Positions 44,682 through 55,035 of a stretch of 64,000 bases of DNA are shown in pieces. Origin of the DNA: Paraburkholderia flagellata (lineage in GTDB: Bacteria > Pseudomonadota > Gammaproteobacteria > Burkholderiales > Burkholderiaceae); the NCBI RefSeq assembly GCF_021390645.1, contig NZ_JAJEJT010000002.1:558001-622000 (forward strand), written 5' to 3'. Position numbers and translations under genes: made by a program. Under the pieces are notes generated by a model. The model was not told the DNA's origin, made no database searches, and saw nothing but the letters and a program-made list of their open reading frames with translations. Every line of letters begins with the position of its first letter. Within the stretch, counting starts at the first letter, position 1.

Positions 44682-45485
44682 TTACCCCCTCAGGCCTGCG
44701 CTTACCGCCGCCAGTATGCCCACCACAATCAGCACCGACGATACTTGCAGGTAGTAGATCGCGACCATTTTCCGGATAAAGGGGAAAAGAAAGTCTCGTC
44801 TCTTTTTCGCGGCGGCGACAATGACGGCAGCGCGTGGCGGCCAACTCGCCCCGTCCAGAATAGCGCGCAGGACGACTACAGCAGCAGAAACTACAAAAAG
44901 ATATAGAGGGATGCAGAAGAGGAACGCAATACCGAGAATATCAATCAGCAGCGCAGGCGACCCATCAGGTTGATTATTCCAGCGTAAGAACATATACACG
45001 ATCCAAACAATAGAGATTAGTGTAATACTGAGGGTGGCGCCCTGCCTCAAGCCACGCGCCGCTACGGCATTCAGAGCAGCGCTCCTCCACCGTGCCGAAG
45101 CCGCCGCAGCAACATCTTCATATTCCTGCGTTTCAGCGACGTTGTAAGGAAAAAACGGAAGGCGGCTATATGTTCTTTCAACTATATACATGGATCTTAT
45201 GAGGCTTGCGAGCGCAAAAAGATAAAAGATTGTTATATCTATTGTCGCACGGGGAACGTGAAGCCCTAACAGCGGTAAAACATATATACGCAGGGGCATT
45301 ACAATCAACGCCCTGTAGAACTCTATTCCATTTTTTAGGAAGCCCTTCCAATTCTTGATATCTTCGGCTAGTGAGGCTATCGAGCTTACCGCCAGGAAGC
45401 CAGAAAGCAGGAGCCACGCCCTGAGCGGCCAGGACGCTTTGCGCCACACCGATACAACTTCGTCAACATCTCCTTTCAGCCCCAT
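44682..45485 (-). CDS. Multi-spanning membrane protein of unknown function
   Basis: 267 residues with about five or six hydrophobic segments, including LRAWLLLSGFLAVSSIASLA, TIDITIFYLFALASLI, ITLISIVWIVYMFL and LGIAFLFCIPLYLFVVSAAV. A soluble loop lies in the middle (YNVAETQEYEDVAAAASA). Base composition is lower in GC than the flanks, suggesting recent acquisition. No family recognised. Confidence 0.6.
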   Translation of the reverse strand: MGLKGDVDEVVSVWRKASWPLRAWLLLSGFLAVSSIASLAEDIKNWKGFLKNGIEFYRALIVMPLRIYVLPLLGLHVPRATIDITIFYLFALASLIRSMYIVERTYSRLPFFPYNVAETQEYEDVAAAASARWRSAALNAVAARGLRQGATLSITLISIVWIVYMFLRWNNQPDGSPALLIDILGIAFLFCIPLYLFVVSAAVVVLRAILDGASWPPRAAVIVAAAKKRRDFLFPFIRKMVAIYYLQVSSVLIVVGILAAVSAGLRG

Positions 45486-45702
45486 TTTGCTTCCTGCGAG
45501 CGCCGACCGCTCAACACGTCATTTACCACCGTCCGCTTCGACTATCGCTTTAGCCGGCCGCAAACAAAAGCATAGGAAGAAAATGAGAGAACCTGAAGGA
45601 GGATAGGGAGGCGGGAATCGAGCAGACGGAAGATTGGCACTTTGGTGCGCCGCTCGAAACGAAAAGCCCGCCGCATCTCTCGATGAGCGGCCTGAGTGAC
45701 CT

Positions 45703-45941
45703 TCAGGTTAACTCGCAGGTGCTTCCGTCCGGGCAGGTCAGATCTTGTGCTGCCTTGACCAGGTTGAATACGCCGTTGAGGGCGTTGTGAGCTTTGCGAA
45801 TGTCTTCGGACACGATGAAGCGTTGCTCTGGCTTCAGCGCCTGATGCTGCGCTTGGGGTTGCCGCTATCGACATAGCCCGGATGGTCGACGATTTCGCAC
45901 ACGGCATTCACGACCTTGATTTCAACGATGATGGTGTACAC
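45703..45941 (-). pseudogene. Small conserved-looking gene broken by a one-base shift
   Basis: A GTG start with GGAG nine bases upstream opens YTIIVEIKVVNAVCEIVDHP and runs to GYVDSGNP, then meets a stop. From the same place another frame continues naturally (HQALKPEQRFIVSEDIRKAH, ending LTCPDGSTCELT). Deleting or adding one base near 45865 joins them into one protein of about 80 residues with a final Cys pair. It may be a true frameshift or a sequencing error. Confidence 0.5.
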
Positions 45942-46065
45942 GATTGTTTTCTCCGGGGGGCGCCGACGTTACTCGTCGACTTCCTTGAACGGGTGGGTGA
46001 AACGGGTTCATGGCGGACGGCTTTGCCTTGTTGCCCCCGCTCGCGCGGGATATTTCGCTGCGTCT

Positions 46066-47007
46066 TCAATCGCCACGGCGAGGTTCCATTCGAGCGATGT
46101 GCTCGTGATGCACGTCGGCCAGCCACAGGCGAATGCGCTGCTGCGAATTCTCATCGCTGATACCGCGCGTCGGGTCGAGAAGCAGGAAGTGGTCGACCAG
46201 CTCTCCAGGTTCCTGTCCGAACCTCTCCGCGCCTAACACTGCGTCGTCGATTGCGAGCCAGTGCTTTAGCCGTTTGCCATAGGCATAACTGACGATGACA
46301 TGGGTGCGTTCAGTGCCGTCGAGCACATAGCTGCGACGTGGCTTAATGCTGCTGGTCGTACCGACGACGCGCGGCCGCAGTTCTGGCGGCAGGTAGCCAA
46401 TGACACGCTCCTCTGGCAAGCGACGGACCCACGACGTTGTGAGCACAATCTCAACGTCGGGATATGGCGCCAGCAGTTCGGCGAGTAGGGGCGCAAATTC
46501 GAGAAGCGGGCGTCCCGAGTCGAGTGTTATCTCATCGTCCTCGCCGATGTAGGCGTTGCCCGCATGGAGTGTTCCATCGAAATCTACGAATAGTGTTGGC
46601 TTCATGTTGTCCATGACCAGAGGCACCGGTAGTGGCTGCTCCCGCCGCGAACGCTGCTCCATCATCTTGTACCAGTCGACACTATGGCCAACTGCCTCGA
46701 GAGCGTCGCTAGCGTCATCCCGTTTCATAACGAGCATCTCCAGTCCGAACCCAGCGAGCACCAGAAACAGAATGTCGGTACCGACGGACAGTCCATCCTC
46801 GATGCGACTCAAGTCAGCGGCATCAACATAAAGATTGTCAGCGGCGTCGAGAAGGCTAAGCTCGCATCGCAGCCTGAATTCGCGAACCAGCCCGCCGAGC
46901 GCGCAAAGATCTGCGGCGTGCGGGACGAGCGTCGAGTTCGACGTTGAAGTTGAAGTTGAAGTTGAAGTTGAAGTTGAAGTTGAAGTTGAAGTTGAAGTTG
47001 AAGGCAT
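46066..47007 (-). CDS. XRE-type helix-turn-helix fused to a HAD-family domain, with Ser-Thr repeat N-terminus
   Basis: 313 residues. Residues 3-22 are ten Ser-Thr dipeptides encoded by a hexanucleotide repeat. An XRE-like domain follows at about 36-95 (LVREFRLRCELSLLDAADNL, DLSRIEDG). The C-terminal half is a HAD-type domain: LFVDFDGTLH near residue 140 with the two catalytic Asp, IVLTTSWVRRLP as motif II and HWLAIDDAVLG as the acidic motif. It resembles the HAD domains found in RNA-repair-associated proteins. The ATG is the first after an in-frame stop but has no good ribosome binding site. A phosphatase acting on a nucleic acid or nucleotide is a guess. Confidence 0.65.
   Translation of the reverse strand: MPSTSTSTSTSTSTSTSTSTSTSNSTLVPHAADLCALGGLVREFRLRCELSLLDAADNLYVDAADLSRIEDGLSVGTDILFLVLAGFGLEMLVMKRDDASDALEAVGHSVDWYKMMEQRSRREQPLPVPLVMDNMKPTLFVDFDGTLHAGNAYIGEDDEITLDSGRPLLEFAPLLAELLAPYPDVEIVLTTSWVRRLPEERVIGYLPPELRPRVVGTTSSIKPRRSYVLDGTERTHVIVSYAYGKRLKHWLAIDDAVLGAERFGQEPGELVDHFLLLDPTRGISDENSQQRIRLWLADVHHEHIARMEPRRGD
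46943..47002. repeat. Ten tandem copies of GTTGAA
   Basis: Ten perfect hexamers lie at the 5' end of the XRE-HAD gene. Because the unit is six bases, slippage changes the number of Ser-Thr pairs without shifting the frame. Confidence 0.95.
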
Positions 47008-47190
47008 AGCGGTGGTCTGGGAGACAAAATGGTTCCCGGCTCCCAGAGACGGTTACCGGTTGAATAGCGCGCGCACGCGGGCGATGAGCCATCGCCGCTC
47101 AGCAGGAGCCCCCACCTTGATGAACTCTGACCAGGCAGCCGGGACGGCTCCTGGCGTAGTGCCAGCAACGCTCGCGCCGCGTATAACCAC

Positions 47191-47769
47191 TCATTCGTTG
47201 TCGGCTTTTTCGTGCTCGGGACAGCGCGTCTTCATCCAGTCGTTTCCAACCAACCTGCCGCGATTGCCGCACACTTCGCAGAGGCGAGTGCTCATCAACA
47301 TGGCTACTTGGATCATGCCCGCCTGATAATCATTTGGTCCGTCCGCGTAAAAGCGTAGTCCGCCGAATTTTTCTTTCACCTGCCGGGCGACGACTTGTGG
47401 CGCGCCAATTTTTGTCGCGTACTGTAGATTGACGCAGAGGACGTCGAGCAGGTCATACCACCCGTCGCCGCATTCGAAGCCCCAAGTAGCAAGGAGCGTT
47501 GGCTCAGCAGGGACGTCGGGGTCGTCGGGATCACCAATTGGGTCGGCAGTAAAGATGAATGGGTAGTCTGCGCGCAGCTTGGCTTCCAGTTCTGGACTCA
47601 AATTTTTTCTCCGTTGTTGGTGCATCGATGCAAGCCGATTGAGCCATGTTGTTTGTCGCTCGCGCTCATCGCGGCGCCGCGTTTCCTGCGTTCCGATCTC
47701 GAGTAGATCGCGCGAGGGTCGGTCACGAAGCTGCCCGGAATGCGATAGTTCCTCATGTCGGGATCCCAT
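47191..47769 (-). CDS. Hypothetical protein with C-terminal CxxC-type motif (pair with 48479 gene)
   Basis: 192 residues from the ATG at 47769, overlapping the upstream gene by 17 bases. The central part reads WGFECGDGWYDLLDVLCVNL, then QVKEKFGGLRFYADGP. The C-terminus has LCEVCGNRGRL and TRCPEH, suggesting a zinc site. The gene at 48479 has the same order of motifs, so they belong to one uncharacterised family. Overlap with the antitoxin-like gene suggests shared expression. Confidence 0.65.
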   Translation of the reverse strand: MGSRHEELSHSGQLRDRPSRDLLEIGTQETRRRDERERQTTWLNRLASMHQQRRKNLSPELEAKLRADYPFIFTADPIGDPDDPDVPAEPTLLATWGFECGDGWYDLLDVLCVNLQYATKIGAPQVVARQVKEKFGGLRFYADGPNDYQAGMIQVAMLMSTRLCEVCGNRGRLVGNDWMKTRCPEHEKADNE

Positions 47770-48436
47770 GCACGATCCGCCCCAGGATGGCTTCCACCCG
47801 CTCGGCGCCGGCGGAGTCAGTCGTCGCAGCTTCATATGGCGTCTTGCCGCCGAGTTCAGGATGCGGGCGGTGCATCCAGGTGTCAGCGTCGGCCGCGTCA
47901 TCCCAGACCTGCGTTGCAAGGCGCGGGAGCCGCCAAGCTACGCTCGGGCTTTCATGCCAGGCTTTCATGTCGTCTACGCACACACCACTGACGGGTGGCT
48001 TTACGCAGCCTGCCCGCTCCGCGATTGACCTGGGTTTCTCCAGGTTTTGGCTTCCCTCGAGCGGCAACCCGTTTTTTTCAACTAACTCGTTGACGGCCTT
48101 GATGAACTCAGGAAGCGAATCGAGGTAGGCGGCATCGACCACGGACGTTGGCGATGACGGGGCTCCGGCTAACACCTGGCTGCGCTGATCGGTAAGGCCG
48201 TCGTCCGGGTCGCGGCGGGAGACCCGGATCCACTCGCCGAGGGTGGCCTTGACGCAGTGCTGACACATGTCGAGGCTTAGCTCGGAACAGTCACCAAACA
48301 CCGAATGGAACCCGCTGCGCCAACTGAGCGACACCCGTTCGTGCCATTCGCCGTCCTCCGGGCTCATCCGGAGCCCACACCGGTCGCAGGTGCAGGCAGC
48401 TACTTCCAGGATGGCCTTCTCACGGTATTCGAGCAT
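47753..48436 (-). CDS. Zinc-ribbon protein fused to MbcA/ParS/Xre antitoxin-like domain
   Basis: 227 residues with AAGGA before the ATG. The N-terminal 60 residues hold two CxxC-type pairs (CTCDRCGLRM and MCQHC) in a ribbon-like domain common in small phage and accessory proteins. The C-terminus (about 175-227) is the MbcA/ParS/Xre toxin-binding domain (DUF2384): QVWDDAADADTWMHRPHPEL followed by GGKTPYEAA. That domain is the antitoxin half of RES-Xre toxin-antitoxin pairs, but no RES toxin is adjacent. The downstream gene overlaps it by 17 bases. Confidence 0.72.
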   Translation of the reverse strand: MLEYREKAILEVAACTCDRCGLRMSPEDGEWHERVSLSWRSGFHSVFGDCSELSLDMCQHCVKATLGEWIRVSRRDPDDGLTDQRSQVLAGAPSSPTSVVDAAYLDSLPEFIKAVNELVEKNGLPLEGSQNLEKPRSIAERAGCVKPPVSGVCVDDMKAWHESPSVAWRLPRLATQVWDDAADADTWMHRPHPELGGKTPYEAATTDSAGAERVEAILGRIVHGIPT

Positions 48437-48478
48437 GTGTTAATCCTTCGGCCACCCCGGGGGGCGACCAGAAACGTT

Positions 48479-49063
48479 TTATGCGGGCGTCACCGCCTGC
48501 TCCAAGGGGGCCTCTGGCACAAGGCAGTCATCGCAATACACGCGACGCAAGTAGGATTCGCGAAACCTGCCGGACCTGCCACAGCTCTCGCAGATATAGC
48601 GAGCACTCGCTACTGCGTTGTCTATGTAAGTGCGAATACTTTCCGCCACATCCGCCGGGCACATGGGACCATGCTCAAACTCCACTTTGAGTTCACCATC
48701 GACCTGCGAGATGGTTGTGCAGATGGGAAGGACCGGGGAGGTCGCACGGCCGGTCTCTAGCGCATATTCCAAGGCTGCGATCTGGTCCGGACGGTGGAAT
48801 TGTTCGCGCCACAATGCACGCAGCTCGGACTCGACGTCACGCGCCAGCGTTTCAACAATCCGAAACCAGCCGACCCCGCACTGAATGCCAAAGTGCGAAA
48901 TGTTGTTCGGGTATGACGTGGGATAAAGGGCTGCGCGGAAGAAGAGCGGGTAACTCAGCATCCATGCGTGCGGCTGCGGGTGTTTAGCCATCTTGGTCAT
49001 GCGGCGCACCGCTGCCGAGTCTTCGATTAACCGTGCGCGATGCTGAGCTCGAGGAGCAGTCAC
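48479..49063 (-). CDS. Hypothetical protein related to the 47191 gene
   Basis: 194 residues starting at GTG with CGGAG eight bases upstream. It shows HFGIQCGVGWFRIVETLARD and, near the C-terminus, ICESCGRSGRF and YCDDC, in the same order as the gene two positions downstream. The shared features are an aromatic-Gly-rich core and two CxxC pairs, so both may bind zinc. Function unknown; it starts a three-gene minus-strand group. Confidence 0.62.
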   Translation of the reverse strand: MTAPRAQHRARLIEDSAAVRRMTKMAKHPQPHAWMLSYPLFFRAALYPTSYPNNISHFGIQCGVGWFRIVETLARDVESELRALWREQFHRPDQIAALEYALETGRATSPVLPICTTISQVDGELKVEFEHGPMCPADVAESIRTYIDNAVASARYICESCGRSGRFRESYLRRVYCDDCLVPEAPLEQAVTPA

Positions 49064-49270
49064 GAATAAATCTCCGTCATCGACTTACCGCGGGACGAAC
49101 CCATCCCTCGCGGAAAGCGATTGTGAAAATGAAGTTTCCTGCCGACGCGTGACATTGACATTCGATGTTTGCGCGGCATACGAGTTGGACATCTCAGCCG
49201 CAAATGATCGCCGAGCCCCTCTCAATTGAGGATTTCCCGAAGTGTAGTTGTGGGAATGTGAACTGTAAAG

Positions 49271-49299
49271 AGTGCCACTTTATAAAGTGCCACTTTATA
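49271..49299. promoter_or_regulatory. Operator-like direct repeat with internal palindrome upstream of an XRE gene
   Basis: AGTGCCACTTTATA occurs twice, 15 bases apart, and together they contain the perfect palindrome CACTTTATAAAGTG (49276-49289). It lies about 30 bases before the XRE gene and on the far side of the divergent operon, a typical place for an autoregulatory operator. Confidence 0.5.
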
Positions 49300-49328
49300 C
49301 GCTGTAGATTTTGAGCGCGTGATGGGTA

Positions 49329-49646
49329 ATGCTCCTGCCCCATATGGCAGAGAACATCACATCGCGCCAGGCTTCATTTCGTGAGCGGCTCGCGAGGAAT
49401 CTCAGATTCTTCCGCGGGCAACAAGGCTTATCCCAAGAGAATCTCGCGGACCGCGCTGGTATCCATCGCACACACATCGGCCAGCTTGAGCTTGGGCGGC
49501 GGAGCGTCACGCTCGATACGCTCGTGTCATTGGCTCAGGCGCTCGGCGTGGACGAGTTCGAGTTGCTGGCTGAACGGGATGACGTATCCGTTCCGGTGAA
49601 GCTGGGCAGAAAGAACAAGCTTCGCGCACAGCAAGAGGAAGGCTGA
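49329..49646 (+). CDS. XRE-family transcriptional regulator
   Basis: 105 residues. The helix-turn-helix is complete: LARNLRFFRGQQGLSQENLA, then AGIHRTHIGQLELGRRSVTL. The start is uncertain; the ATG at 49344 is an alternative. Small stand-alone XRE repressors like this often control restriction-modification or accessory modules. It is divergent from the Zn-ribbon/antitoxin gene group and has a palindromic site directly upstream. Confidence 0.85.
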   Translation: MLLPHMAENITSRQASFRERLARNLRFFRGQQGLSQENLADRAGIHRTHIGQLELGRRSVTLDTLVSLAQALGVDEFELLAERDDVSVPVKLGRKNKLRAQQEEG

Positions 49647-49932
49647 CCGGCAGAAAACGCAGCGTTCACTTCGACGTTTCTCGCGCTCCAACGCACCGAT
49701 TTTCCTTTCAACCTCAATGCTCGTGCACCCGCTTGCGGCTCGTGATTCGAATTGTGACCGGTGTCGACGCAAACTGATGTCAAGACCGAACGTCCAGCAC
49801 AGCTCGTTAGCCTCCGTCGACGATACAGAACATAGTCACCTTCCTGCGACACCACATCGTTTTCTTGTCCACTAAAGATAGGTCCCGCATTCGCTGAGCT
49901 TCGGATTTACTCGCGTATATCGCCGGGCCACT
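49647..49932. other. Intergenic region, no gene recognised
   Basis: About 290 bases after the XRE gene. Nothing recognisable apart from short open frames; together with the following remnants it looks like decaying DNA. Confidence 0.25.
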
Positions 49933-50138
49933 TTGTTCGCTCAGCGGTTCGAGCACTTCAAGAAGAGGCTGGCCTTGCACGGAAGCAATTCGCAACTCGC
50001 CTTGAGACAACACAGACCTTCATCAGCAAATGCGAGCGCGGGGAACGCCGGTTGGACGTTGTCGAACTCTGTAGCTGGTGTGAGGCTCTGGGCATTCCCG
50101 CTGGGGAGTTCGTGGCCGAACTTGAGAAGAAGCTGTAA
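49933..50138 (+). pseudogene. Decayed XRE-family regulator
   Basis: One frame gives FEHFKKRLALHGSNSQLALRQ, the start of a phage-type XRE domain. A second frame gives TQTFISKCERGERRLDVVEL, then ALGIPAGEFVAELEKKL and a stop. These are the second half of a common small XRE repressor. The two parts overlap near 50005, so a frameshift has split the gene and part of helix 2-3 is degraded. Confidence 0.65.
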
Positions 50139-50385
50139 CCGACCGATTGCGATCGTTGACAGCGTGGTGCGTCACCTAAGAACCAGCCGAGGTTTAGCCG
50201 TAAATGCGAGTTACCCGTGTGCACAACTCTGCTGCCCACACCGCAAGGGCGTGGACAGCTGCCCTTCGGGCAGTGCCAGAGTTGCGCACACTCGAAGGTC
50301 TGACGCGCCGGCTATGCCGGCTTGCCCCATTCGTAGTGAATAAAGCCAGAACCCCGCGTTTGTGATCTTCAACTGACACAGAACG

Positions 50386-50970
50386 ATGTCTGTCCGTAAA
50401 ATCGAGGACGACATCTTCGCCGACTTCGAAATCGAGCCCGCGCCGCGCCTCGCGGCCTTCGACGGCCTGGCGCGCGTCGTGACGATCGGCAGTTTCTCGA
50501 AGACGATGTCGGCGGCGGCGCGCTGCGGTTTCATCGCGGCGCGCGCGGACTGGATCGAGCCGCTCGTGGATCTCAAGCTCGCGGTCGCGTTCGGCAATGG
50601 GGAGATGGTGGCGGAACTCGTGCACCGCCTGCTCGTGGACGGCACGTATCGGCGGCACCTGGACAGCTTGCGCGCGAAACTCGCCGATGCCATGGGCGAG
50701 ACGCTGCGCCGGCTTTCGGCGCTCGGCCTCGCCGCGTGGACGCGTCCGCAGGCGGGACTATTCGTGTGGGCGCAATTGCCGGGCGGGCTCGACGCCGCGC
50801 AGATCGCGCGCGAGGCGCTGGGGGAAGGCGTGGTGCTCGCGCCGGGCAACGTGTTCAGCGTGTCGCGCAGCGCGGGCGATTTTCTGCGTTTCAATGTTTC
50901 GCAGTGCAATCGTCCGAAGGTCTATGAAACGTTGCAGCGTGCGATGGAGCGCGTGGCGCAGCCCGTCTGA
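50386..50970 (+). pseudogene. 3' fragment of a MocR-type (GntR/aminotransferase) regulator
   Basis: The 194 codons match only the C-terminal third of a class I aminotransferase domain of MocR regulators: EDDIFADFE, the PLP-lysine motif VTIGSFSKTMSAAARCGFIA, then WTRPQAGLFVWAQLPGG. The DNA-binding domain and the first part of the aminotransferase domain are missing. Similarity ends abruptly at about 50398, just after a start-like ATG, so the gene was cut by a rearrangement. Whether the fragment is translated is unknown. Confidence 0.8.
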
Positions 50971-50994
50971 GCGACGGCGTGCGCCACGCCAGGA

Positions 50995-52299
50995 TCACGG
51001 CTCGTGGCGCAGATACCCTTCCTTGCCCGGATCGCGCATGCGCCACGACACGACCAGCGCGACCGCGCAGACTGCCGTGACGTACCAGTAGAACGTGGTC
51101 TCGCTGCCAACCGACTTGAACCACAGCGCGACATATTCGGCCGAGCCGCCGAACACCGCGTTCGCTACCGCATACGAAAGGCCCACGCCCATCGCGCGCA
51201 CTTCGGGCGGGAACATCTCGGCCTTGATGAGACCGCTGATCGACGTATAGAAACTCACGATGGCGAGCGCGGCGATGATGAGCGCGAACGCGGTCACCGG
51301 GCTCGACACGTCCTTGAGCGCGTGCATGATCGGCACCGTACCGAGCACCGAAAGCGTGCCGAACAGGATCATCGACGTGCGGCGGCCGATCTTGTCGGAA
51401 AGCGCGCCGAACACCGGCTGCATCAGCATGTAGACGAAGAGCGCGCAGGTCATCACGTTGCTCGCGGTTTTCGCGTGCATGCCGGCCGTGTTCACGAGGT
51501 ACTTCTGCATGTAGGTCGTGAACGTGTAGAAGATCAGCGAGCCGCCTGCCGTGAAGCCCACCACCGTGAAGAACGCGCCCTTGTGCTGCCACACGCCGCG
51601 AATCGTGCCCGCGTCGCGCTTGTGGCGCGACTCGCTCGTCGAGGTTTCGTCGAGAGACTTGCGCAGATAGAGCGAGATCAGTGCGGCGGCTGCGCCGACC
51701 ACGAACGGAATGCGCCAGCCCCAGGCCTTCAGCTCTTCCGTGGAGAGCGTCTGCTGCAGGATCACGAGCACGAGCAGCGCGCAGAGCTGGCCGCCGATCA
51801 GCGTGACGTACTGGAACGACGCGAAGAAGCCGCGCCGGCCCTTGAGCGCCACCTCGCTCATGTAGGTCGCGCTCGTGCCGTACTCGCCGCCCACCGAAAG
51901 CCCCTGGAAAAGGCGCGCGAGCAGGAGCAGGAACGGGGCGAACGCGCCGATCTGCGCATAGGTGGGCAGCATGGCGATCACGAGCGAGCCGCCGCACATC
52001 ATGAGAACCGAGATCATCATCGCGCTGCGGCGGCCGTGGCGGTCGGCGATACGGCCGAACAGCCAGCCGCCGATCGGGCGCATGAGGAAGCCCGCGGCGA
52101 ACACGCCGGCTGTGTTGAGCAACTGCGTGGTGGTGTTGCCGCTCGGGAAGAACGCGGGCGCGAAATACAGCGCGCAGAACGAGTAAACGTAGAAGTCGAA
52201 CCACTCGACGAGATTGCCCGACGAGGCGCCGACGATGGCGAATACGCGTCGCCTCGTGTCTTGCGCGGATAGCGTGGCTTGGTCGGTCTGGACATCCAT
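50995..52299 (-). CDS. MHS-family MFS transporter (KgtP/ShiA-like)
   Basis: 434 residues from the ATG with GGAGAAG upstream. Twelve membrane segments and the MHS signatures are visible: [13 protein letters not shown] in TM1 and [13 protein letters not shown] in the first loop, [21 protein letters not shown] in TM4, and the WGWRIPF loop. MHS proteins are proton symporters for organic acids and osmolytes such as 2-oxoglutarate, citrate, shikimate and proline; the substrate here is not determined. It is transcribed alone. Confidence 0.9.
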   Translation of the reverse strand: MDVQTDQATLSAQDTRRRVFAIVGASSGNLVEWFDFYVYSFCALYFAPAFFPSGNTTTQLLNTAGVFAAGFLMRPIGGWLFGRIADRHGRRSAMMISVLMMCGGSLVIAMLPTYAQIGAFAPFLLLLARLFQGLSVGGEYGTSATYMSEVALKGRRGFFASFQYVTLIGGQLCALLVLVILQQTLSTEELKAWGWRIPFVVGAAAALISLYLRKSLDETSTSESRHKRDAGTIRGVWQHKGAFFTVVGFTAGGSLIFYTFTTYMQKYLVNTAGMHAKTASNVMTCALFVYMLMQPVFGALSDKIGRRTSMILFGTLSVLGTVPIMHALKDVSSPVTAFALIIAALAIVSFYTSISGLIKAEMFPPEVRAMGVGLSYAVANAVFGGSAEYVALWFKSVGSETTFYWYVTAVCAVALVVSWRMRDPGKEGYLRHEP

Positions 52300-52492
52300 G
52301 GGTGGGTCTTCTCCTGAGTGGTGTGTTTTATGGCGAGCGACCGTCATGCAGCCGTCGCGAGCGTTCAAATGCGCGCCGCCGGGTCCCGCGCGCGGTGCCC
52401 GCGATTTTAGCTAACTGTAATTAAATGTGTGGGAAATGTAATTCGCGTGCGAACAGGCCCCATTAGACCGATGCGATGCCGGTTCGCGAGGC

Positions 52493-52521
52493 AAAAAAAA
52501 GCCAGCGGGGAGCCGCTGGCC
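52493..52521 (-). terminator. Intrinsic terminator of the DHA2 transporter gene
   Basis: On the minus strand a GCCAGCGG/CCGCTGGC stem with a four-base loop is followed by eight T. It lies 37 bases beyond the stop codon of the exporter. Confidence 0.9.
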
Positions 52522-52557
52522 GGAGGGGGAAAACAGGGGAGCGTGTGCCGAACGCGC

Positions 52558-54161
<1,604 letters not shown>

Positions 54162-54217
54162 ATTAGGACAATTATTCCAGTTGGTCAAAATTCAATTCGT
54201 TACGCGATACAACGCCT

Positions 54218-54946
54218 ATGAAAGCGCCAGAACCCTCTCTCAACAGCGCAGGCGGTGCGCCAGGTCGGCCCGCCGCGCGCCGCCCCGGCCGTCCGAGCGG
54301 CGGTGTGGGCGGGGCGGAGCAGCGCGCGCGTCTGATCGACGCTGCACTCGTGCTGTTCGCGCGCCAGGGCATCCTCGACACATCGCTTGCCGCCATTGCC
54401 CGCGAGGCCGGCGTCACGCCCGCTATGGTCCATTACTACTTCAAGACGCGCGACCACCTGATCGACGTGCTGATCGACGAGCGTTTCGTTCCACTGCGTG
54501 AAGCGCTCGGCGACATCTTCGCGGAGCATCCCGACGATCCCGTGACGGCGCTCACCGCGCTGGCGCAGCGCTTCGTGGCGGTGGGGCAGTGCAATCCGTG
54601 GTTTCCGCCGCTGTGGGTGCGCGACGTCATCAGCGAGGGCGGCGTGCTGCGCCAGCGCATGCTGGAGCGCCTGGGACGCGAGAACCAGGAAAAGGCCCAC
54701 ACGGCGATTGCGCGCTGGCAGCGCGAGGGCCGGCTCAACGCGGCGCTGGAACCTTCGCTGCTATTCCAGTCGCTGATGGGTCTCACGCTGCTGCCGCTCG
54801 CCACCAGCCAGATATGGCGCGGCGACGCCGCGCGACCTCACGTCGGCGTCGAGGCGATCGCGCGCCATGCGGTCGCGCTCATCACGCAAGGCGTGGGACC
54901 GGCCCGCGTCGATCGACACGCCGATACCGGCATTGGTACGGATTAA
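54218..54946 (+). CDS. TetR-family transcriptional regulator
   Basis: 242 residues. A Pro/Arg-rich N-terminal tail precedes the helix-turn-helix: LIDAALVLFARQGILDTSLA followed by REAGVTPAMVHYYFKTRDHL. The ligand domain is mostly helical. It probably represses the divergent DHA2 exporter and itself through the ATTAAC/GTTAAT repeat; the inducer cannot be predicted. Confidence 0.92.
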   Translation: MKAPEPSLNSAGGAPGRPAARRPGRPSGGVGGAEQRARLIDAALVLFARQGILDTSLAAIAREAGVTPAMVHYYFKTRDHLIDVLIDERFVPLREALGDIFAEHPDDPVTALTALAQRFVAVGQCNPWFPPLWVRDVISEGGVLRQRMLERLGRENQEKAHTAIARWQREGRLNAALEPSLLFQSLMGLTLLPLATSQIWRGDAARPHVGVEAIARHAVALITQGVGPARVDRHADTGIGTD

Positions 54947-55035
54947 TCGCCGCCGCGCGCCGTGGTACGCTCCGTGACCTTTGCGGCACGGCAAGTGCGC
55001 TGCGCCGCGCGAATGTTTCCCGGTCGAGGTCCGGT

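Noticed and set aside
46835..47326. A plus-strand frame with a Val-Glu repeat
   Set aside because: It is the opposite-strand reading of the GTTGAA hexamer repeat; the minus-strand frame carries the XRE and HAD domains.
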